Assembly (NCBI GenBank): GCA_937995495.1
Contig: CALKKA010000015.1
Location: forward strand, 1 to 12,353
Reading direction: 5' to 3'
Length of the DNA: 12,353 bases
Source: an uncultured Phycisphaerae bacterium
GTDB taxonomy: Bacteria; Planctomycetota; Phycisphaerae; Sedimentisphaerales; Anaerohalosphaeraceae
Notes under the pieces: generated by a model
The model's database searches: none
What the model was told of the DNA's origin: nothing
The model's input: only the letters and a program-made list of their open reading frames with translations
Made by a program: the position numbers and the translations under genes
In this document: positions 1-5,452 of the stretch, piece after piece
How positions within the stretch are numbered: position 1 is the first letter of the stretch
Layout of the letters: each line of letters begins with the position of its first letter

Positions 1-2
1 TT

Positions 3-21
3 AAAAAAAGCGCTGTCGCTT
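3..21 (-). terminator. Short intrinsic terminator after the DksA-like gene
   Basis: Read on the minus strand just past the stop codon of the DksA-like gene, AAGCG, a four-base loop and CGCTT are followed by a run of T. A 5-bp stem is short, so this is a plausible but weak rho-independent terminator. Nothing else is visible in bases 1-36. Confidence 0.4.
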
Positions 22-36
22 ATGGCTTGGTATGGC

Positions 37-465
37 TCAAGCTGAGTCTCGATGGCGATCGATGTCATTATCAGGAAATGCTTGGCCGCTTTCAATCATT
101 CTTGCATATTTCAGGCTGTACCGCGTCCAGGGAATAGCCTCGAGCCGGTTGCTTTCGATGGGAGTACCAAGCCCCTCACAAATACCGAATGATCCGTCAG
201 CGATGCGGTCCAATGCGTGTTGAATATCAAGCAGAGTTTTCCTTTCCTCTGCGACTAACCCCAGATTGAACTCTTGTTCATAGCTGTCAGTTCCGACATC
301 AGCCAGATGCACAGGCATCTTTGACAACTCGCCGCTGCCTTGGAACAGGGTCTCTTCGAGTGCACTCACGTCGCCAAGTATTTCGTACATCTTCTCGACC
401 AGCAGTTGCCGATAATAATCCAACTGCTTTTTCGAAAGCTTGCTCGTCTGTTTCTTATTAGCCAT
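37..465 (-). CDS. TraR/DksA-family regulator with degenerate zinc finger
   Basis: This 142-residue protein has the DksA/TraR layout. A lysine-rich N-terminus leads into a helical hairpin (about residues 10-90), whose central part DVGTDSYEQEF (56-66) resembles the acidic coiled-coil tip region. A C-terminal zinc-finger-like block follows (about 92-123). In DksA, four cysteines (CxxC-x17-CxxC) bind zinc. Here only the first remains (C96); the other three positions hold L99, S117 and Y120 at exactly the expected spacing, and the flanking signature (FGICEG, RLEAIPWTRY) is intact. DksA-type proteins bind in the secondary channel of RNA polymerase and tune transcription with ppGpp. That role is inferred here from the family. 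The ATG start is preceded by AAGGGA on the minus strand at suitable spacing. The gene stands alone, divergent from the polyamine operon. It could also be a TraR-like paralogue rather than the main DksA. Confidence 0.88.
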   Translation of the reverse strand: MANKKQTSKLSKKQLDYYRQLLVEKMYEILGDVSALEETLFQGSGELSKMPVHLADVGTDSYEQEFNLGLVAEERKTLLDIQHALDRIADGSFGICEGLGTPIESNRLEAIPWTRYSLKYARMIESGQAFPDNDIDRHRDSA

Positions 466-489
466 GACATTCCCTTGGATCTATTATTA

Positions 490-554
490 AGAAACCCCGA
501 ACTTACTATTGGAGCTTCCTCTATAGTATACAATAATCAGAGGCTGGGGTTTCT
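490..554. repeat. Inverted repeat upstream of the DksA-like gene
   Basis: AGAAACCCC (490-498) and GGGGTTTCT (546-554) are perfect 9-bp inverted arms. The 47-bp interval contains a further short pairing (CTCT at 519-522 with AGAG at 539-542). On the plus strand it is followed by A, not T, so it is not a normal terminator in either direction. It lies in the promoter/5' region of the minus-strand gene. A weak candidate promoter there is TTGAGA (552-557), 16 bp, TATTGT (530-535). If that promoter is real, the right arm overlaps its -35 side and the repeat may be an operator. Confidence 0.4.
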
Positions 555-565
555 CAAAAAAACCT

Positions 566-752
566 AAAATTCTTGCTATTCAGCAGCCCGATAAAATTCA
601 AAACGGGGATTATAGTTTGACCGAAGACTTTGGCAAGAGAAATACCTGATTTTAGTTAAATTATTTACTTTTTTGAAGTTTCCGGCCGACTGAAAGCCAA
701 AAGAGACGAGATTAAGATTTTTTTAAGGGGTATATACAATATTATTTTCTAA
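566..752. other. AT-rich intergenic spacer, no gene seen
   Basis: The stretch between the DksA-like gene and the arginine decarboxylase promoter is AT-rich with several stop codons in every frame. It contains A- and T-tracts near 715-750, just upstream of the promoter, that could act as an UP element. I see no convincing small ORF, RNA gene or riboswitch in it. Confidence 0.4.
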
Positions 753-780
753 TTGAATTGACTTAATAAACGGCTATAAT
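753..780 (+). promoter_or_regulatory. Sigma70-type promoter of the arginine decarboxylase operon
   Basis: TTGAAT (753-758) and a perfect TATAAT (775-780) are separated by 16 bp, which predicts a transcript starting near 787 with a leader of about 70 nt. A nearer TTGACT (759-764) sits only 10 bp from the TATAAT, too close to be its -35. The region upstream is AT-rich. Confidence 0.6.
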
Positions 781-856
781 CCGGCGTTCTTTTTGGCAAA
801 TATAGGCTAAGATATGTTAACTAACTGGCAGTGATTGTGGTACAGGAGAAGTGAAA

Positions 857-1411
857 GTGATTAATGATCTGGTCCCCAAACGGATGTTTCTGACGAAAGG
901 CGTCGGACGGCATAAATTTAAGCTCAAATCCTTTGAGGACGCACTCCGCGCTGCTGGTGTTGCTCAGCAGAATCTGGTTCAGGTTTCGTCCATCTTGCCG
1001 CCGCACTGTAAGATTATCAGCCGAAATGAAGGCGTTAAGCATTTGAAGCCAGGAGCAATCTGTTTCTGTGTGCTGGCTCGGTGTGATACGGACGAACACG
1101 GTCGTCTGGCGGCTTCATCGGTCGGCGTAGCTGTCCCCAAAGACAAGGAAAAATGGGGTTATCTTAGTGAGGTTCACAGTCACGGGATGAACAAACGAGA
1201 AGCTGAAGATATGTCTGAAGATTTGGCAGCTGGCATGCTTGGAACGACATTGGGCATTGATCTGGATCCGGACCTGGCGTGGTCCGAAAAAGAGCAGGCC
1301 TATAAGTCGAGCGGTCTCTTTGTCAAGACGACTAATATCACTCAGACGGCTCGAGGCCAAAAAGGTCTCTGGACAACAACGGTTGCACTCGCTGTGTTTT
1401 TATTCGATTAA
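857..1411 (+). CDS. pdaD: Pyruvoyl-dependent arginine decarboxylase
   Basis: The enzyme decarboxylates arginine to agmatine using a covalent pyruvoyl group rather than PLP. The proenzyme of about 184 residues cuts itself between two serines. The motif QNLVQVSSILPP is clear, with S44-S45 as the predicted cleavage pair; S45 would become the pyruvoyl group at the N-terminus of the alpha subunit. The flanking GVGRHKFKL and the AAGMLGTTLGIDLD segment near the middle also fit the family, and the length is typical. Two in-frame GTG codons compete for the start, at 851 and 857. The AGGAG at 844-848 is only 2 nt from the first but 8 nt from the second, so I chose 857. The stop is 18 nt before agmatinase, whose substrate this enzyme makes, so the pair forms an arginine-to-putrescine pathway. 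Transcription is likely from the promoter at 753-780. Confidence 0.92.
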   Translation: MINDLVPKRMFLTKGVGRHKFKLKSFEDALRAAGVAQQNLVQVSSILPPHCKIISRNEGVKHLKPGAICFCVLARCDTDEHGRLAASSVGVAVPKDKEKWGYLSEVHSHGMNKREAEDMSEDLAAGMLGTTLGIDLDPDLAWSEKEQAYKSSGLFVKTTNITQTARGQKGLWTTTVALAVFLFD

Positions 1412-1429
1412 AGTTACGGTCCTTGCTTA

Positions 1430-2290
1430 ATGCCCAGTAAACAACAATTCGGCGATTTTGAGCCGCTGTACACAAACCCGGATACTGCGAGAATTGCGAT
1501 TTTGCCGGTTCCCTATGACGGAAGCAGCACCTGGGTCAAAGGAGCTGATAAAGGACCGCAGGCGATTCTAGAGGCTTCATATAACCTTGAATTCTATGAC
1601 ATCGAAACCGACAGTGAGGCCTTTCGAAAAGGTATCTTTACCGAACCGGCCGTTGAGGGGCTTGATAAACCGGAACAGGTTGCCAAAGCTGTCTGTCAGC
1701 GAGCGACTGGAATGCTGGACAAGGGCAAGTTTCCTGTTATTCTTGGTGGCGAACACTCCGTCAGCATTGGTGCGTTTGAGGCAATGGCCAATTGCTATGA
1801 CGACCTGACTGTTTTGCAGCTTGATGCTCACGCCGACCTGAGAGACAGTTATGAAAGCAGCACACACAGCCACGCCTGTGTCATGGCGCGTGCAAAAGAA
1901 TATGCCCCGATCGTTCAGGTTGGTATCCGCAGTATGGACATCAGTGAAAAAAAGAATATGGACCCTGAGCGAATCTTTTTGGCCCGTGATATGTGTCATC
2001 ATCAAGGCGTTGAATGGATCGAGCGGGTGGTTTCCCTGTTGACGGAAAATGTATATCTGACCATCGATCTGGATGTGTTTGATCCATCAGTGATGCCGGC
2101 GACCGGGACGCCGGAACCAGGCGGACTGGAGTGGTATGATATGATCGCATTGATTCGAGCCGTTTGCAGTCGACGAAATCTGGTCGGCTTTGACATTGTG
2201 GAACTGTGCCCTCGGGAGCATTTGTGGGCCAGCAATTTTCTGGCTGCCAAGCTGCTGTATAAAACATTGACTTATAAGTTTTGTCTATAA
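1430..2290 (+). CDS. speB: Agmatinase (agmatine ureohydrolase)
   Basis: This is a ureohydrolase of the arginase/agmatinase family that hydrolyses agmatine to putrescine and urea in the cytoplasm with a two-Mn(II) centre. All metal-ligand motifs are present: GGEHS (106-110, H109), DAHAD (132-136, giving D132, H134 and D136) and DLDVFD (213-218, giving D213 and D215). The TGTPEPGG loop (225-232) is typical of agmatinase-type members. At 286 residues it is close to the usual length and looks complete. The position directly after the pyruvoyl arginine decarboxylase makes agmatine, rather than arginine, guanidinobutyrate or formiminoglutamate, the most likely substrate. No strong Shine-Dalgarno precedes the ATG, so translation may depend on coupling to the upstream gene. 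Confidence 0.94.
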   Translation: MPSKQQFGDFEPLYTNPDTARIAILPVPYDGSSTWVKGADKGPQAILEASYNLEFYDIETDSEAFRKGIFTEPAVEGLDKPEQVAKAVCQRATGMLDKGKFPVILGGEHSVSIGAFEAMANCYDDLTVLQLDAHADLRDSYESSTHSHACVMARAKEYAPIVQVGIRSMDISEKKNMDPERIFLARDMCHHQGVEWIERVVSLLTENVYLTIDLDVFDPSVMPATGTPEPGGLEWYDMIALIRAVCSRRNLVGFDIVELCPREHLWASNFLAAKLLYKTLTYKFCL

Positions 2291-2299
2291 GGACAACTG

Positions 2300-3181
2300 A
2301 TGCGTGTGATATTGTGGATATTTCTATTTTCCATGATCGGCATTCTCTGTTATCGACGGTACAGGCAAGGAAAGTTTATGGCTGTTCTTATTACAATCGT
2401 GTCGATTATTACAGCGGTTTACGTGGGGTTATCGGCATTGCTTTTTTTGGCGCAGTCCCGCATGCTGTATCAGCCGAGTCGGGGGTATGCCTACAACCCG
2501 GAAGGTTACGGACTGCGGTATGAAGAGGTTTCGCTGACCACGCCGGATGGTCAGTCATTGGCGGCCTGGTTCGTTCCAGCCGAGGGTGCCGAACGGACGG
2601 TTCTTTTTTGCCACGGCAATGCGGGCAATATCTCGCATCGACTGGATACGCTGAAAATGTTTCATGAACTTCGTCTGAACTGCCTGATCGTGGACTATCG
2701 GGGCTATGGCCAAAGCAGCGGCAAACCGACCGAAAAAGGGACACTCATTGACATTCTAACTGGCTACCAGTGGCTCATAGAAGATAAAGACACGAACCCG
2801 GAGCAAATTATTCTCTTCGGGCGCTCACTGGGGGGCAGTATTGCTGCAATTGTAGCCAAGGATGTTCATCCCAACGGGCTTGTGCTGGAAAGCGCATTTA
2901 CATCATTTGATGATGTGGGGGCTCATTATTATCCATGGCTGCCGGTTCGCTTGTTCAGCCGGTTTGACTATAATACGCTGGAGGCAATCAGACAGGTGAC
3001 CTGTCCGGTGCTGGTGATCCATAGCCCCGACGACGAGATCATCCCCTATAAATTCGGACAACAGATTTATGATGCCGCACCTGAACCAAAGCAGTTCGCC
3101 GAGTTAAAAGGTACACATAACGAGGGCATTTTCGAGAACGACAGCCTGTATAAACGAATCTGGCAGGATTGGCTGGATTAG
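2300..3181 (+). CDS. Membrane-anchored alpha/beta hydrolase (ABHD/BEM46-like)
   Basis: This serine hydrolase has an alpha/beta-hydrolase core from about residue 75 to 293. HGNAGN (105-110) is the oxyanion-hole loop, GRSLGG (174-179) the nucleophile elbow with S176, D245 in HSPDDEIIP the acid, and H273 in GTHNEG the catalytic histidine. The triad is therefore complete. The N-terminus has a hydrophobic stretch at 3-18, a basic patch (RRYRQGK) and a second hydrophobic segment at 27-52, so the protein should be tethered to the membrane. The start at 2300 has AAGGA 6 nt upstream and follows speB by 9 nt. An internal ATG at 2378 also has AAGGA upstream and would leave only one helix. It closes the polyamine operon, but no known step of that pathway needs such an enzyme. 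Its substrate is unknown; relatives act as esterases, thioesterases or lipases. Confidence 0.88.
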   Translation: MRVILWIFLFSMIGILCYRRYRQGKFMAVLITIVSIITAVYVGLSALLFLAQSRMLYQPSRGYAYNPEGYGLRYEEVSLTTPDGQSLAAWFVPAEGAERTVLFCHGNAGNISHRLDTLKMFHELRLNCLIVDYRGYGQSSGKPTEKGTLIDILTGYQWLIEDKDTNPEQIILFGRSLGGSIAAIVAKDVHPNGLVLESAFTSFDDVGAHYYPWLPVRLFSRFDYNTLEAIRQVTCPVLVIHSPDDEIIPYKFGQQIYDAAPEPKQFAELKGTHNEGIFENDSLYKRIWQDWLD

Positions 3182-3212
3182 TGTTAGTTATCAGTAGTAT
3201 CGCGTTAGTGGG

Positions 3213-3929
3213 TTATCGTTTGTGTTTCCAGCCGAATCGTTGGTGGAGAGTCCATGTCAGCATAACTGCAGCGGCCAGGGCGGCGATTATGACGATGGCG
3301 TAGGAACTGTACGAAAGTGTGTGTTGGTGCAGATTGTGCAGAAGATAAGCCCAGCCGAGAATGGCGACATATGTGCCAGTCAGAACTGTGATGAGATTAA
3401 CCCAAATACGCATTCCGAGCAGATAGCCGATCATGCAACCAACGACGGGTCCGGTCATCCAGAAGGGCAGCCAGACAAACATAAACAGCCCGATGATGCC
3501 GTACTTACGGACCTTATCTTTGTGCCGTTCGGCGGCTTTATATGTATGGTCTGAGACTCGTTTGAGCCATTTTATCTCCAGCAATTGTAGCCAGATGAAA
3601 ACAAACAAAGGATAAAAAACCAGCACTAAGATGGTTTCGAGCACTATACTGATTAGGATAACGCGGGCATGGCTAATGTCCATCGAGTACCCGATTCCCA
3701 TGCAAGCAATACGGCCGAAAACGACCTCAGAGGCAGCCATCCCAAGAAGGATCTGGAAATCGTCGGGATTTATGAAAAGTTGGAATGCCAGCCACAATAT
3801 ATATAACAATGTCATAGCGATTCCGATGGTCAGAACATGACCCTCAGGACTGCCCACCATCAAACCCCTGAGGGGGCTGGCGTGGGAGGTCTTCGGCCCT
3901 GAAGACGCGTGTTTTTTATGGCCTTCCAC
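3213..3929 (-). CDS. Small multidrug-export family membrane protein (COG2426-like)
   Basis: This polytopic membrane protein has 238 residues from the GTG at 3929. Hydrophobic segments lie near residues 32-53, 60-80, 88-117, 143-172, 174-197 and 208-228, with a basic C-terminus (FGWKHKR). The block around 151-172, with LPFWMTGPVVG and a GYLLG end, resembles the PxPxTGxxxG signature of the putative small multidrug export proteins (COG2426/PF06695). Family members have little direct functional evidence, so no substrate is assigned. The start is uncertain. The GTG has no visible Shine-Dalgarno, while an in-frame ATG at 3860 (residue 24) has AGGGG 4 nt upstream and would remove an atypical Ser/Lys/His-rich leader. 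It lies 40 bp downstream of mtaB on the same strand and may be cotranscribed with it. It converges on the hydrolase gene with a 31-bp spacer and no clear terminator. Confidence 0.75.
   Translation of the reverse strand: MEGHKKHASSGPKTSHASPLRGLMVGSPEGHVLTIGIAMTLLYILWLAFQLFINPDDFQILLGMAASEVVFGRIACMGIGYSMDISHARVILISIVLETILVLVFYPLFVFIWLQLLEIKWLKRVSDHTYKAAERHKDKVRKYGIIGLFMFVWLPFWMTGPVVGCMIGYLLGMRIWVNLITVLTGTYVAILGWAYLLHNLHQHTLSYSSYAIVIIAALAAAVMLTWTLHQRFGWKHKR
3841..3874 (-). repeat. Inverted repeat around the internal start of the membrane-protein gene
   Basis: CCCTCAGG (3841-3848) and CCTGAGGG (3867-3874) form an 8-bp perfect stem with an 18-nt loop. On the minus-strand mRNA the alternative ATG (3860-3858) lies in the loop, and its AGGGG ribosome-binding site is partly in the stem. 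It could modulate initiation there, or be an incidental repeat. Confidence 0.4.
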
Positions 3930-3969
3930 ATATACGAGTATATCTATTTTGGGCTGTGGTGTAAAGGGG

Positions 3970-5355
3970 CTAAAAGCATGAGCGAATCGATAGTGTTACA
4001 TTGGCGATTTGATCTTTTTTAAGCTTTTTTGCATCGGGTATTTTACTGGCATCGACCATGAAATAGCGGCCGCACCGGCCGCGAGGGGGATTGGTTTTTT
4101 CGATGAGGACTTGTTCGCTGAGCCCAGCGCAGGACTGCCGGAATCGGTCCTGTAATTCGGCATCAACCGTTTGGAGGATAGACGAACGGCGCTTGATCTC
4201 CTGCGGACCGACGGTGCCGAAGAGTTTGGCCATCTTTTCGGCGGCGGTGTTTTTTCTGACACTGAAGCTGAAGACATGGATCTTTGCAAAACCAATCTCT
4301 TTGGCGGTTTTTACTGTCTGCTGAAAATCATTTTCCGTTTCACCTGGAAAACCGACGATTATATCTGTTGTGATGGCCGGGCGGTCAAAAGTCTTTTTAA
4401 CCTTTTCTACAACACTCAGAAAATCTTCAAGGGTGTATTGTCGGGCCATTTTTCGCAGTACATTGGCCGAACCGGCTTGTAACGGAAGATGTAAGTGCGG
4501 GGCTATGTTTTTGTGGGCAGTCATTACCTCCAGCAAGCTATCTGTCACATCTAAAGGTTCCAGAGAACTGAGCCGCAGCCGTTCCAGACCCTCTAAGCGA
4601 GCGATTTTATCTACCAGTTGCGCCAAAGAATCCAGCTTTCCCGCATCCCAATTCTTTCTGCGAGCTGTCGTTTGACCATAAGCGCCGAGGAAAATGCCAG
4701 TCAGGATGACCTCTTTGTGTCCTGAATCGATGAGGTTTTGGGCTTCTTCAAGGACAGTTTTTGCATCCTTGTTACAAACATTCGTCCGTATTTTGGGGAT
4801 AATACAATAGGTACAGTAGGCATCGCACCCGTCCTGAACTTTAAGAAATGCCCGAGATTGATCCGAAAATTGAGTCAAAATGGGCGGTGTTTCGGCTAAA
4901 TATGGGAGATTTCCCGCCGGTTTTACCCCGTGGGGAGATGTTAAGTTAGGGTTTTTGTCCTTGATTTGATAGAGGTTTGTTGGTTTACTATATTTGGCAT
5001 TGATTAAAGACGATTTTTTGGGGGGGGATAATCCCTCCAAAAGGGGTCGAAGTGTACCTTTGTCTTTGACGATGATGATGTTGTCCAGAGTACCGATTTC
5101 GTTTTCCGGACCGATTGTGAGGCATCCGGTTACGATGATGGTGGAGTCGAGATTTGCTTTTTGGACTCTGTGGATGTTTTGTCGGCTTTTTGATGATGCG
5201 ATATGCGTCACGCAGCAGGTATTGATGACAACAAGATCCGGTTGTTGCGCAGGTTTGACGCGGGTCATCCCAGACTGTTCGAGGGTCTGACGGATCTGCT
5301 GACTTTCGTATTGGTTGACTTTGCAACCAAGTGTTTCAACGCGGAATGTCTTCAT
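3970..5355 (-). CDS. mtaB: tRNA (N6-threonylcarbamoyladenosine(37)-C2)-methylthiotransferase MtaB
   Basis: This radical-SAM methylthiotransferase converts t6A to ms2t6A at position 37 of ANN-decoding tRNAs. The N-terminal MTTase domain has the three cluster cysteines C11 (LGCKVNQYE), C47 (NTCCVT) and C78 (TGC). The radical-SAM domain has CDAYCTYC (C177, C181, C184) and the DIIVGFPGET motif (331-340). A TRAM-like C-terminus follows from about residue 400. The GCKVNQ motif and overall pattern favour MtaB over MiaB or RimO. The start is set at the ATG at 5355 because MKTFRVETLGCKVN is the normal family N-terminus; the frame also extends to a TTG at 5394, and neither start has a good ribosome-binding site. 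The link between MTTase and radical-SAM domains (about residues 107-161) is longer than usual, AT-rich in its DNA, and begins with a C8A6 run. It is divergent from the pilMN-like operon. Confidence 0.93.
   Translation of the reverse strand: MKTFRVETLGCKVNQYESQQIRQTLEQSGMTRVKPAQQPDLVVINTCCVTHIASSKSRQNIHRVQKANLDSTIIVTGCLTIGPENEIGTLDNIIIVKDKGTLRPLLEGLSPPKKSSLINAKYSKPTNLYQIKDKNPNLTSPHGVKPAGNLPYLAETPPILTQFSDQSRAFLKVQDGCDAYCTYCIIPKIRTNVCNKDAKTVLEEAQNLIDSGHKEVILTGIFLGAYGQTTARRKNWDAGKLDSLAQLVDKIARLEGLERLRLSSLEPLDVTDSLLEVMTAHKNIAPHLHLPLQAGSANVLRKMARQYTLEDFLSVVEKVKKTFDRPAITTDIIVGFPGETENDFQQTVKTAKEIGFAKIHVFSFSVRKNTAAEKMAKLFGTVGPQEIKRRSSILQTVDAELQDRFRQSCAGLSEQVLIEKTNPPRGRCGRYFMVDASKIPDAKKLKKDQIANVTLSIRSCF
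5014..5027 (-). repeat. C8A6 homopolymer tract inside mtaB
   Basis: On the coding strand, eight C residues run straight into six A residues, encoding part of Ser110 through Lys114. Losing one base leads to a TAA a few codons later; gaining one leads to a TAG after about a dozen residues. Either would leave only the MTTase domain. It is a possible slippage site, or a place where the assembly could be wrong. Confidence 0.7.
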
Positions 5356-5414
5356 AGGTGAGGCATCATAGCCAATGCGAGGAAGTGTATTCAAGTATTT
5401 TTAACAAAAAAGAA

Positions 5415-5422
5415 ATTATAAT
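5415..5422. promoter_or_regulatory. Palindromic -10 element between mtaB and the pilMN-like operon
   Basis: ATTATAAT is its own reverse complement, so it supplies a perfect TATAAT on the plus strand (5417-5422) and on the minus strand (5420-5415). The plus-strand start would be near 5429, about 24 nt before the ATG at 5453. No good -35 hexamer is visible on either side, so the promoter strength or sigma class is uncertain. Confidence 0.45.
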
Positions 5423-5428
5423 CGTTAT

Positions 5429-5442
5429 TCCATAATTATGGA
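5429..5442. promoter_or_regulatory. Perfect 14-bp palindrome, candidate operator
   Basis: TCCATAATTATGGA is a perfect palindrome starting at the predicted transcription start of the pilMN-like operon and overlapping its GGAG ribosome-binding site (5440-5443). The position would suit a repressor that blocks the operon, and possibly mtaB as well. No cognate regulator is in the window. Confidence 0.4.
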
Positions 5443-5452
5443 GATTGACATT

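Noticed and set aside
340..567. Plus-strand ORF of 75 codons over the DksA-like gene and its upstream repeat
   Set aside because: It is mostly antisense to the DksA-like gene and has no ribosome-binding site or family features.
759..780. TTGACT paired with TATAAT as the decarboxylase promoter
   Set aside because: Only 10 bp separate the two boxes. The overlapping TTGAAT at 753-758 gives a normal 16-bp spacer.
821..1099. Minus-strand ORF of 92 codons opposite the arginine decarboxylase
   Set aside because: It lies antisense to a clear enzyme gene and encodes nothing recognisable; it is a shadow.
3182..3212. Terminator between the convergent hydrolase and membrane-protein genes
   Set aside because: The spacer has only imperfect direct TTAGTG repeats (3178-3183 and 3205-3210), with no stem and no T-run.
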